Origin: Zobellia alginiliquefaciens
Lineage (GTDB): Bacteria > Bacteroidota > Bacteroidia > Flavobacteriales > Flavobacteriaceae
Direction: 5' to 3'
NCBI RefSeq assembly: GCF_029323795.1
Contig: NZ_CP119758.1
Span: 2,790,001-2,854,000, forward strand
Length of the DNA stretch: 64,000 nt
This document shows positions 1 through 8,971 of the stretch, in pieces (positions within the stretch are counted from its first letter, which is position 1; each line of letters starts with the position of its first letter). Below the pieces are notes generated by a model. The model was not told the origin of the DNA. It saw only the letters and a program-made list of their open reading frames with translations, and searched no databases. Made by a program: the position numbers and the translations under genes.

Positions 1-75
1 AGTGAGGCTATTGCTAAAATTGAGGAGGTTGTATTGCCGGAGTTTGTAGGTAATCATATGGCTCATGAACTTTAA
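1..75 (+). CDS. C-terminal end of an unidentified protein (partial)
   Basis: An open frame runs from the left edge to a TAA at 73-75 and ends in the residues FVGNHMAHEL. Only the last 24 codons are present, too few to name a family. It is co-directional with the starch locus that follows, so it may be another gene of that locus, but this is inference. Confidence 0.5.
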   Translation, partial: SEAIAKIEEVVLPEFVGNHMAHEL

Positions 76-557
76 GTTCGTGAAAAGAACATACCGTCTT
101 GTATGTTTAAGTTCACTATAAATGGAAGGTTTGTCGTTAATCCCCGAGTTTAGGTTTTGGTATTTTGTTCAGTCTTTTTTTTACGTATTTCCATATGGCA
201 ATTCAGATATTCATTTTCTACGCCACGTAATATTATCAATTAGAAATTTTTTTCATAATTGATTGGGTAAATCCGTAATTCGCTTCTTTCTTCTTATGCT
301 GTTGTCAATTTTAACAATAAACGCTCAGTATCCCCATATGGACATTCAGCTAGTTCTTGTTTAAGTGTTAGTATTTTGATTTTCAGCTGTTTAGTTGTGG
401 TTGTTTTGCCTAGAGTATCTTTTTAAAAACAATGTTTCACGTCTCAATTTAGGTCATTTTATAAAATGAAGCGAATGAAAGACTATCGTAAAGTAGTTTT
501 AAAAGGAAATTAAAAGAGTGCTCAACGCTTAACAACTAACTTAAACTTAACTCACTT
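76..557 (+). other. Intergenic region upstream of the starch susC
   Basis: No gene is visible in these 482 bases. A short inverted repeat (AACATAC at 88-94 with GTATGTT at 101-107) lies just after the preceding stop but has no T-run, so it is a weak terminator at best. Two similar blocks, CCATATGG followed by CAATTCAG or ACATTCAG, lie near 192 and 333 and could be operator copies. No TAnnTTTG box was found close to the susC start. The length and position suggest it holds the regulated promoter of the starch operon. Confidence 0.35.
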
Positions 558-3539
558 ATGCGAAAGAAAATTACAATGTTTTTCTTGATGCTTTTCTGTG
601 CGCCATTTTTTGCATTGGCGCAGCTAAACGTGACCGGTACGGTCATAGATGATCTGGGTTTACCCTTACCCGGCGCTACAATTATTATAAAGGGAACTAC
701 AAATGGTGTTACCACGGATTTTGACGGAAATTATTCCATACAAGCCAATGAAGGCGATGTACTGGTGTTTACGTTTATTGGTCTAAAGAGTAAGGAGGTA
801 ACAGTTTCGTCCGAGGTGGTAAATGTGGCCATGGAAAGTGATATATCACAACTTGATGAGGTGGTTATTATCGGTTATGGAACGACAACAAAGAAAGATG
901 CTACCGGTGCCGTTGATTTGTTGACTGCCGAAGATTTAAACAAAGGAGCCATAACAACGGCAGACCAAATGATAACTGGTAAATCTGCCGGGGTACGCGT
1001 TGTAAACAATGGTGGTGACCCTGATGCAGGAATTAATATTAGAATTCGCGGTGGTTCTTCCTTGAATGCCAATAATAGTCCGCTAATTGTAATTGATGGG
1101 GTGCCGTTATCTAATCAGAACCCTGCGGGTCAGGCGAATCCTTTAACCTTGATTAACCCTAATGATATTGAGTCCTTTTCAGTATTAAAAGATGCATCTT
1201 CTACTGCTATTTATGGCTCGCGAGCTTCTAATGGGGTAATCATTATTACTACAAAGTCCGGTACGAAGGGCGCGCCTCAATTTAACTTCTCTTCTAACGT
1301 GCAGGTGGGTACCTTGAGCAATCAAATAGATATTTTTGATTCATCTGATTATGTAGATTTTATCCAGAGTACATATCCTGAAAGTACGGGTCTGTTAGGG
1401 CTGAACGGAACTATTTATGATACGGATTGGCAAGAAGAGATTTATAGAACTTCCTACACTATCAACAACAACTTAACGGCTAGAGGTAATCTTTTTAATG
1501 TAATACCGATCAGAGCTTCTTTTGGGCACTCGGAAATTGCGGGTATTTTAAAAGAATCACAATTAGATAGGTATACGGTTTCTTTAAATATTGCTCCTGA
1601 GTTTTTTGACCAACATTTAAAGGTAACCATCAATGCTAAGGGTATCGCTACTGAAAAAGATCAGCCAGATACGGGTGCCATAGGGAGCGCGTTGGCCTCA
1701 AACCCTACTTTGCCCATTTACGACCCTCAAGGTGGAATTTTTGGTGGATATTACCAAATAACCGATGATCAAGGTGTTGTTGGTTCCTCAAATCCATTGG
1801 CTTTATTAAAACAAAGAGAGCGTAATGAAGATGCGGATAGGTTTATTGGTAGTGCAGAATTCAGATATAAAATTCATGGTTTTGAAGAATTAACTGTGGT
1901 GGTAAACACAGGTATTGACTATTCAGAGTCTACGATCAATGAATACTTTTTGCCAAATGCCATTGGAGCCTATACGGTATTTGATGGTCTGCCAATTTTC
2001 AACAACTTCAGCGAGAGTTTTAGTGAGAATCAAATTAAAAGAGACCATCTATTAGATGCATATTTAAATTATGCAAAAGATTTTGATGGGGCTATCAATA
2101 GGTTCGATGTGCAAGCAGGTTACGCGTACCAGAACTTTACCACACAGGGAACTACTTTTCCAACTACCACGGAGAATGGCTTTAGAGAACCACAACAGCC
2201 TTTTCAGTATTATACTGTTTTGAATCTTCAGTCGTATTTTGCTAGGACCAACCTAACCATTTTCGATAGTTTTTTATTGACCGCTTCAGTAAGGGCAGAC
2301 GCTTCCTCTCTATTTTCTGAGGAGGATAGATGGGGTTATTTTCCAGCGGCAGCTTTAGCCTGGAAATTAGATGAAGAAAATTTCCTAGAAGCATCAGATT
2401 GGATAGACCAATTAAAATTGAGGCTAGGTTGGGGTTTAACCGGGCAACAAGATATTACGGGGCCAGTAGGCTATTTCCCTTATACTGCTTTGTATGATGA
2501 TGGTGATCCAACAGTAAGTTATGTGTTTGGTAACCAGGTGGTAACTACGTATCGAGCGAATGCTTTTAACCCTGATTTGACTTGGGAAAAGACTTCAACT
2601 TTCAATTTGGGTGTTGATTTCAATCTATTCTCCAATATGTTGAGTGGTAGTGTAGATGGTTACATTAGGACTACCACGGATTTATTGGCAGAGGTGCCGC
2701 AGTCTGAAGGAGCTTTACGTAACAGGTTTGTAAGTAATGTAGGAGAAACCGAAAGCAAAGGTTTTGAAGGCGCTCTTCAATTTAGACCTATTCAAAAGGA
2801 AGATTTTACATTGGAATTCAATGCAAATGCAGCGTTCAATGAAACTTACATTACAGATTTAGATAATATTACCCAGTTTTCTAGCGGGGGAGGTATTGGG
2901 CGTGGTACCGGTGTAAATATTGGGCAAACTGCGGTAGGTGAACGTAACCGTACCTTCTGGTTGTACGAGCAGGTATATGATGCTGATGGTAAGGTAATTG
3001 AAGATGCTTTTGTAGATCAGAATGGTGATGGAATTATTTCTGATGCCGATAGAAGGTTTATTCCGTTTGAACCCAAATGGACCTATGGTTTTGGAACGTT
3101 TATGCAATATAAGAATCTTGATTTTACCGCTAACTTAAGAGGTCAGTTAGGAGGCAATGTTTACAATGCTAATTTGTTGAATAGAGGGTATGCCCAAGCT
3201 GCTATTCCGCAAACAGATTCAGGATTTATAGACAATACGTTGGACCTTTTCGATGGAGTGAAGTACAACGGATTCCCGGAAATACCTTCGGATACTCAAG
3301 CCTTGTCAGATTTTTATTTGTCAGATGCTTCATTCTTAAGATTGGATAACATCACTATAGGGTATAATCTTACGCCCTTTAAGGATAAAAAGTTGAGCCT
3401 TAGATTCTACGGTTCTGCCAACAATGTATTCGTGATTACTGATTATGATGGTCTGGACCCTGAGAATTTCGATGGTATAGAATCTTCGCCTTATGCGCGT
3501 CCACGTACCTATACATTAGGTGTAAATGTTGATTTCTAA
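558..3539 (+). CDS. SusC-family TonB-dependent transporter, alpha-glucan locus
   Basis: Outer-membrane, TonB-dependent importer that takes up oligosaccharides together with the SusD lipoprotein encoded next. The 993 residues show a signal peptide (about 1-21, ending ALAQ), a carboxypeptidase-regulatory-like beta-sandwich (about 24-105, with the family pattern DFDGNYSI), a plug domain beginning near DEVVIIGYG, and a long beta-barrel ending in aromatic VNVDF. It opens a co-directional cluster SusC-SusD-SusE-amylase with gaps of about 10 bases, so the four are probably one transcript. Maltodextrin is inferred as substrate from the SusE and amylase neighbours, not from the transporter itself. Length is normal for the family. 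Confidence 0.95.
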   Translation: MRKKITMFFLMLFCAPFFALAQLNVTGTVIDDLGLPLPGATIIIKGTTNGVTTDFDGNYSIQANEGDVLVFTFIGLKSKEVTVSSEVVNVAMESDISQLDEVVIIGYGTTTKKDATGAVDLLTAEDLNKGAITTADQMITGKSAGVRVVNNGGDPDAGINIRIRGGSSLNANNSPLIVIDGVPLSNQNPAGQANPLTLINPNDIESFSVLKDASSTAIYGSRASNGVIIITTKSGTKGAPQFNFSSNVQVGTLSNQIDIFDSSDYVDFIQSTYPESTGLLGLNGTIYDTDWQEEIYRTSYTINNNLTARGNLFNVIPIRASFGHSEIAGILKESQLDRYTVSLNIAPEFFDQHLKVTINAKGIATEKDQPDTGAIGSALASNPTLPIYDPQGGIFGGYYQITDDQGVVGSSNPLALLKQRERNEDADRFIGSAEFRYKIHGFEELTVVVNTGIDYSESTINEYFLPNAIGAYTVFDGLPIFNNFSESFSENQIKRDHLLDAYLNYAKDFDGAINRFDVQAGYAYQNFTTQGTTFPTTTENGFREPQQPFQYYTVLNLQSYFARTNLTIFDSFLLTASVRADASSLFSEEDRWGYFPAAALAWKLDEENFLEASDWIDQLKLRLGWGLTGQQDITGPVGYFPYTALYDDGDPTVSYVFGNQVVTTYRANAFNPDLTWEKTSTFNLGVDFNLFSNMLSGSVDGYIRTTTDLLAEVPQSEGALRNRFVSNVGETESKGFEGALQFRPIQKEDFTLEFNANAAFNETYITDLDNITQFSSGGGIGRGTGVNIGQTAVGERNRTFWLYEQVYDADGKVIEDAFVDQNGDGIISDADRRFIPFEPKWTYGFGTFMQYKNLDFTANLRGQLGGNVYNANLLNRGYAQAAIPQTDSGFIDNTLDLFDGVKYNGFPEIPSDTQALSDFYLSDASFLRLDNITIGYNLTPFKDKKLSLRFYGSANNVFVITDYDGLDPENFDGIESSPYARPRTYTLGVNVDF

Positions 3540-3552
3540 AAACTAACTACAG

Positions 3553-5112
3553 ATGATTAAAAAAATAATATTCGGACTAATTGCAGTTTCGGTTTTCGTA
3601 GGCTGTACAGACGATTTAAATACAGAACCAAGAGTCGAACAGAGTTTAGACAACTTATTGGATTCAGACCCTGACGCCACCTTAGGAATCCTAGGGAAAT
3701 TATATGGCGGATTAGCTTTACATGGTATTGGTATTCCCGGTAGCGATAATCAACAAGCGGATATTGCCGGAGATGACCCTGGCGAGACCGTGTTTTTTAG
3801 AGCTATTTGGAACATGCAGGAACTAACCACTGATATTGCTAAAAACCGTTGGGGAGATGGAGGATTGGACCCACTGACCACGGCAACCAATTGGGTGCCT
3901 ACCAACAAGTTTTTTGGTTACTTATACAACAGAAGTTATTTCAATATTGCACAGATAAATAACTTCATAATAGACGTGCAGAAAACAGATGAGCCAAATG
4001 CCGATGTATATGTGGCGGAAGCCCGTTTTTTACGTGCCTTATTTTACTACTATTTGATGGATACCTTTGGAGGTGTGGTGATCGTAACAGAAGCAGACGG
4101 GGTAACAGGGGTTAGCAGAGTCAAGAGTACCCGTACGGAAGTATTTGAGTTTGTAGAAAGTGAATTGTTGGCTGTAGAAGAAATTATGCCAGCGAACAAT
4201 GAATACGGTAGGGCAAACAAAGCGGCAGTACACATGTTATTGGCTAAAATTTATTTAAATGCCGAAGTGTATACAGGTACGGATAGGTATTCAGATGCGT
4301 TAACCTACAGTGAAAAAGTGCTTTTAGAGTCACCATTTACCTTAGATGACGATTACCAGTCAATCTTTCAGGGAGATAACTTTACTTCACCTGAAATTAT
4401 TTTTCCAATTATTGGAGACAAAACTAATGTACAGTCTTATGGTACGGCTACCTATCTTACCAACGGTAGTTTAGGAGATACTACGATGCCAATAGCTGAA
4501 TTTGGTAATTCCGATAGTTGGTTCGGTCACCGCTGTACACCTGCTATTTATGGCTTGTTTGGAGATTTGGAAACAACAGGAGATAGCAGGGCTATTTTCT
4601 GGACAGATGGCCATACGTATGAAATGGACGACTACCGTACTTGGGAAAGTGGTTACCCGACCACAAAATTCCAAAACCAATATTCTGATGGTAGCTCTGG
4701 GCAAAGTAGTTTTTCAGATACCGATATTCCCCTATTCCGTTTAGCAGATGCTTACCTAATGTATGCAGAGGCCTACTTTAGAGGTGGCGGTGGTTCTGTT
4801 GCTCAAGCGGTAGCTTATATTAATACCTTAAGAGAAAGAGCATACGGTGATACCAGCGGTAATATTACAGAAGCAGACCTTACTGAACAATTCTTAATAG
4901 ACGAGCGTGCCCGGGAGTTGTATTACGAAGGGCACAGGAGACAAGATTTAATACGTTTTAACCGCTTTACGGGAGGAACTTACAATTGGCCTTGGAAAGG
5001 TAATGTGGTAGACGGAACATCAATTCCAGACCATTACAACCTATTTCCATTTCCTTTAGAGGCTTTACAGGCCAATCCATTATTGGAACAAAACCCGGGC
5101 TATACTAACTAA
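3553..5112 (+). CDS. SusD-like starch-binding outer-membrane lipoprotein
   Basis: Surface lipoprotein that caps the SusC barrel and binds glycan. It has 519 residues with a lipobox ending at Cys18 (VFVGC), an N-terminal helical TPR-like part, and the usual SusD C-terminal signature (DERARELYYEGHRRQDLIRF near residue 450, then an ending close to NPGY). It starts 13 bases after susC stops. The match to the starch-type SusD branch is inferred from context; a general SusD assignment is secure. Confidence 0.95.
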   Translation: MIKKIIFGLIAVSVFVGCTDDLNTEPRVEQSLDNLLDSDPDATLGILGKLYGGLALHGIGIPGSDNQQADIAGDDPGETVFFRAIWNMQELTTDIAKNRWGDGGLDPLTTATNWVPTNKFFGYLYNRSYFNIAQINNFIIDVQKTDEPNADVYVAEARFLRALFYYYLMDTFGGVVIVTEADGVTGVSRVKSTRTEVFEFVESELLAVEEIMPANNEYGRANKAAVHMLLAKIYLNAEVYTGTDRYSDALTYSEKVLLESPFTLDDDYQSIFQGDNFTSPEIIFPIIGDKTNVQSYGTATYLTNGSLGDTTMPIAEFGNSDSWFGHRCTPAIYGLFGDLETTGDSRAIFWTDGHTYEMDDYRTWESGYPTTKFQNQYSDGSSGQSSFSDTDIPLFRLADAYLMYAEAYFRGGGGSVAQAVAYINTLRERAYGDTSGNITEADLTEQFLIDERARELYYEGHRRQDLIRFNRFTGGTYNWPWKGNVVDGTSIPDHYNLFPFPLEALQANPLLEQNPGYTN

Positions 5113-5123
5113 ATATTAAGAAG

Positions 5124-6431
5124 ATGAAGAAAAATTTAGCATTTCTATATACATCTATTGTGGCACTAGCAGTTTTGGTAACGGGTTGTAGCGATGATGA
5201 TGAAAATATAAGGGTAAGCGAAACTTCCAGTACCCAACTAACCTTGTCTTCTACGGATGCGTTAGAATTAACAAGGGATATGACAGGTGAAACCGTAATA
5301 AGTCTTAATTGGACAGCACCAGATTTTGGTTTCTCTGGCGCAGTACCTACTTACAACGTAGTAGTTGGAGTAGATGCAGCTACAGAAGCAACGCCTATTC
5401 GCGTAAATGTGGGTAATGTATTAAGTAAGGATTTCTTGGCAGAAGAACTGAATGAAGCTGTTGTGGAAGCGGGAGCTTTGGCCGGTTTAGAAAATGAAGT
5501 GCAAGTGTGGGTAGAGGCCATGTTAGGTAAAGATGTTGTAGCTTCTTCAACTGCACAGACATTAACTATTACAGGGTACGCTACCAGTTTTGATTTAAGC
5601 TCACCTTGGGGCTTGGTTGGTTCTGCTGCGCCAAACGGATGGGATGGCCCAGATGTGCCTGTATACAGTACTGCTATTGCCAATGAGTTTGTAGCTTATG
5701 CAACCTTAGTAGATGGAGAGCTTAAAATACGTGAAAACAATGATTGGACTGTTAACTACGGTGGTGCAGATGGAACCCTGGTTTTAGATGGAGACAATAT
5801 TCAAGTTACGGCAGGCACCTACAAAATCATGTTTAGCTTAAATGATTTTAGCTATGGTATTGAGCCGTTTACATGGGGCTTGGTTGGCGACGCTACACCA
5901 AACGGATGGGATGGTCCAGATACACCACTGACTTACGATTCTTCAACGGACCAGTGGAGAACTGTGGTTACCTTAACCGATGGTGAAATGAAGTTTAGAC
6001 AAAACAATGATTGGACTGTTAATTATGGTGATACCGGCTTAGATGGTACTTTGGAAGAAAATGGTGATAACATTGTTGTAGAAGCTGGTAACTACCTAGT
6101 TTCTGTAGATTTTACCAATAACCTGTACACCTTAGAGCCAATAGATATTTGGGGCTTGGTGGGTGATGCTGCACCAAACGGCTGGGACGGACCTAACATG
6201 CGTTTCACGCCGGATTATGCCAATGAAGGGGTTTGGATTTTAGAGAATGTTACGCTGTTGGATGGTGAGATGAAGTTCAGGGCCAACGATGCGTGGGACC
6301 TAAATTATGGTGATGATGACGCAGATGGTACCTTGGAACTAGATGGTGCTAATATCCTTGTAAGTGCTGGTACCTATACCATTACTTTATTCTTGGCAGA
6401 TGCCGATAATCCAACCTACACCATCCAATAA
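5124..6431 (+). CDS. SusE-like starch-binding lipoprotein with three repeated modules
   Basis: Surface lipoprotein of 435 residues expected to bind starch or maltodextrin beside SusC/SusD. The lipobox ends at Cys22 (LVTGC). Residues about 30-150 match the Ig-like N-terminal domain typical of SusE. Three copies of a module of about 90 residues follow, each beginning WGLVG and carrying the pattern PNGWDGP, then DGEMKFR, NDWTVNYG and DGDNI. They start at bases 5607, 5874 and 6150. The aromatic and asparagine-rich motifs fit the SusE/SusF C-terminal starch-binding domains. The same module recurs in the neighbouring amylase. Confidence 0.9.
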   Translation: MKKNLAFLYTSIVALAVLVTGCSDDDENIRVSETSSTQLTLSSTDALELTRDMTGETVISLNWTAPDFGFSGAVPTYNVVVGVDAATEATPIRVNVGNVLSKDFLAEELNEAVVEAGALAGLENEVQVWVEAMLGKDVVASSTAQTLTITGYATSFDLSSPWGLVGSAAPNGWDGPDVPVYSTAIANEFVAYATLVDGELKIRENNDWTVNYGGADGTLVLDGDNIQVTAGTYKIMFSLNDFSYGIEPFTWGLVGDATPNGWDGPDTPLTYDSSTDQWRTVVTLTDGEMKFRQNNDWTVNYGDTGLDGTLEENGDNIVVEAGNYLVSVDFTNNLYTLEPIDIWGLVGDAAPNGWDGPNMRFTPDYANEGVWILENVTLLDGEMKFRANDAWDLNYGDDDADGTLELDGANILVSAGTYTITLFLADADNPTYTIQ

Positions 6432-8731
6432 ACAAAGATATTATGAAAATTAAAAAATATATAAATCTAAGTCTCGTTGCATTATCAGTATTGATTGCAG
6501 CTTGTACTAATGATGATTTTTCACCTTTAAACGTTAAAGAGGCTAATGATGCCGAGGATATGGCTTCAGGTTCAGCGGCTGCTAGAACAGAAGTACAGAT
6601 ACCAGGTGATGGTGTTATGATGCAAGCCTTTTATTGGGATGTTACCGATGGAGGGATATGGTGGAACAACGTGGAATCTAAATTAGATAGCTGGTCAGCC
6701 AATGGTATTGATGCTATTTGGATACCGCCAGTTTCTAAAGGTCAAAGTGGTGGTTTTTCTATGGGTTATGACCCTGCGGATTATTTCGATTTTGGCGATT
6801 TTCAGCAGCATGGTACCGTAGAAACTCGTTTTGGTAATCGTGCCGAATTAGAAAATATGATTGGTACAGCGCATGAAAATAACATAGCTGTTATTGCAGA
6901 TATCGTTCTAAATCACAATTCTGGTGGTCAGTTAGAGTACAATGAATTTAGACAAATTGATACTTACACTTTATTTGAGCCAGAATCTGGTTTGTTCAAT
7001 AGAACGTGGTTAAACTATTTACCCAATGCAGAAAATTTAGAAGACGAAGGTCGGTTTGGTGGTTTTCCCGATTTGGATTTGAATAATGATTATGTACGCG
7101 ATTGGTTATGGCGTTCAGAAGAATCTGTAGCTAATTATTACATGAACACCTTAGGGATAGATGGCTGGCGATTTGATTATGTAAAAGGATTTTCTCCTGA
7201 AGTCATTAAAGATTGGATAACAACGGTAGGTGGTTATAGTGTAGGTGAGAATTTTGATGGTAATGTGGAAGGTGTGGTTGGTCCATGGGTAGAAGCTTCT
7301 GGAACTAATGCATTCGATTTCCCTAACTTCTTTAACATGCGTAACGCTTTCCTAAATGGAAATTTAAATGAGTTGGTAAAACCAAGCTTAATATCTACTA
7401 TGCCAGATAAGGCGGTAACTTTTGTAGGCAATCATGATACGGAAGCTAGAGATGGTAGCAACGAATTTCCAGATGATTTCGAAACTCATGCGTATGCCTA
7501 CATTATGAGTGCTCCTGGGTATCCTTGTGTTTTTTATTCACATTATGAAGATAGTGGTGAAGAACAGAAAGCTAAAATCAATCAACTGATTCAGATTCGT
7601 TCAAAACTGGCTGCTGGGGATTGGACCGTGAACCACGTTTCTAACCAGGAGTTCGCAGCCATCAGAGGCGGTGATGCAGAGAAGCCAGGATTAGTATTAT
7701 ACATCAACTTAACTGATGCTGAGGTAACAAGAGAGGTAGAAACGCATTGGCTAAGTGCGAACATTAAAGATTACACAGAAGAATATTTAATTTTTGAGCA
7801 ATCAGATGCTAACGGAACGGTAACCTTAAAAGCACCTGCCAACGGCTATGCAATTTGGGCAGCTACAGAAGACGAACAATTGGCCTTCCCGGAAGCATTG
7901 TATGTACCTGGTGGTTACCAAGGATGGGACCCATCTTCGGCACCAATGCTTAACGCTTTGGAATTACCAAACTTAGCAGGGACCTTTAGAGGTCACGTTA
8001 GTTTTACTGAAGCTAACAACGAGTTTAAATTTACCGATGCACCTAATTGGGATAATGGAATTTTTGCTGATGAAGAAGATGGTGCTTCGGGCGTATTAGC
8101 ATCTCCAGGGAATAATATTGTTTTATCGGGGCCTCAAGATTATGAAATTAATGTGGACTTGGCCAATAACACATGGTCGGCAAATACGTGGGCTATTATC
8201 GGTTCTGCTGCACCAAACGGTTGGGATGACCCAGATACGGATATGTCTTATGATTTTAATAGAAATGTTTGGACCGTAAGTGCTACATTGTCAGACGGGG
8301 AGTTGAAATTCCGAGCCAATAATGGTTGGGATGTAAACCTTGGTGGCACAGGCACAGAAGGTACTTTAGTTGATGGAGGCGATAATATCGCTATAACCGC
8401 AGGTAGCTATCAAATAGATTTAGACGTGACCAACAGAACATTTAATCTTGGTAGTTGGGCAATTATTGGTTCGGCAACGCCAAACGGTTGGGACGATTCG
8501 GATACTGATATGGTTTACGATATGACCAATAAGGTATGGACTATAATTACTGATCTGATGCCCGGTGAAATGAAATTTAGGTTTAACGATACATGGGATG
8601 TCAACTTGGGTAATAGTGGAGCAGGTAATTCGTTGGGACAAGATGGAGATAATATAATGATTTCAACAGCGGGCAATTATACGATTAAATTGGATGTTTT
8701 GAGCCATACGTATGATATCAGTTTGAATTAG
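5607..8731 (+). repeat. Family of five starch-binding modules spread over two genes
   Basis: Five coding repeats of about 267 bases start at 5607, 5874 and 6150 (in the SusE-like gene) and at 8189 and 8456 (in the amylase gene). Spacing is 267 bases for the first pair and for the amylase pair, and 276 between the second and third. All share PNGWD, a DGE(L/M)KFR-like strand and a GDNI turn. The set looks like one module duplicated within each gene and exchanged between them. Confidence 0.8.
6443..8731 (+). CDS. Surface GH13 alpha-amylase with C-terminal starch-binding modules
   Basis: Lipoprotein endo-alpha-amylase of 762 residues that should cut starch at the cell surface (a SusG-like role). 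The lipobox ends at Cys21 (LIAAC). The GH13 barrel spans about 55-470 with all conserved regions: DIVLNH (Asp153, His158), GWRFD with nucleophile Asp245, GEN with acid/base Glu269, and GNHD (His331, Asp332). After the barrel come a divergent beta-sandwich module (about 495-580, with GGYQGWDP) and two SusE-type modules to the C-terminus. It is the last gene of the SusC-SusD-SusE-amylase run and is followed by a strong terminator. SusG has a different binding-domain layout, so this is an analogue, not an orthologue by architecture. Confidence 0.93.
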   Translation: MKIKKYINLSLVALSVLIAACTNDDFSPLNVKEANDAEDMASGSAAARTEVQIPGDGVMMQAFYWDVTDGGIWWNNVESKLDSWSANGIDAIWIPPVSKGQSGGFSMGYDPADYFDFGDFQQHGTVETRFGNRAELENMIGTAHENNIAVIADIVLNHNSGGQLEYNEFRQIDTYTLFEPESGLFNRTWLNYLPNAENLEDEGRFGGFPDLDLNNDYVRDWLWRSEESVANYYMNTLGIDGWRFDYVKGFSPEVIKDWITTVGGYSVGENFDGNVEGVVGPWVEASGTNAFDFPNFFNMRNAFLNGNLNELVKPSLISTMPDKAVTFVGNHDTEARDGSNEFPDDFETHAYAYIMSAPGYPCVFYSHYEDSGEEQKAKINQLIQIRSKLAAGDWTVNHVSNQEFAAIRGGDAEKPGLVLYINLTDAEVTREVETHWLSANIKDYTEEYLIFEQSDANGTVTLKAPANGYAIWAATEDEQLAFPEALYVPGGYQGWDPSSAPMLNALELPNLAGTFRGHVSFTEANNEFKFTDAPNWDNGIFADEEDGASGVLASPGNNIVLSGPQDYEINVDLANNTWSANTWAIIGSAAPNGWDDPDTDMSYDFNRNVWTVSATLSDGELKFRANNGWDVNLGGTGTEGTLVDGGDNIAITAGSYQIDLDVTNRTFNLGSWAIIGSATPNGWDDSDTDMVYDMTNKVWTIITDLMPGEMKFRFNDTWDVNLGNSGAGNSLGQDGDNIMISTAGNYTIKLDVLSHTYDISLN

Positions 8732-8760
8732 GATGTTAGTTTAGTTAGTTTAATAGTAGT

Positions 8761-8791
8761 AAAGGTTGCCACTTGGCAGCCTTTATTTTTT
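8761..8791 (+). terminator. Rho-independent terminator after the amylase gene
   Basis: A ten-pair stem (AAAGGTTGCC with GGCAGCCTTT, one G-T pair) around an ACTT loop is followed by a T-rich tract. It closes the starch operon before the regulator gene. Confidence 0.85.
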
Positions 8792-8971
8792 CTATCCCAT
8801 TTAGTCATAAGATTGAATGCGCGTTGTTTGTATAGTGAAACTCCTTATTTTTATATTTTTTAGAGTCAAATACTTCATTTGAAGAGTCGGTTCTTAAAAG
8901 CTTTGTCTTGCTTGATATAAGCGGATGGTAATTTTCGGTTCGTTTACCAATTATTAAAAGTTATGGATTAA

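Noticed and set aside
5351-5683. A 110-residue minus-strand reading frame within the SusE-like gene
   Set aside because: It lies entirely within a well-supported gene, has no start context and shows no family features.
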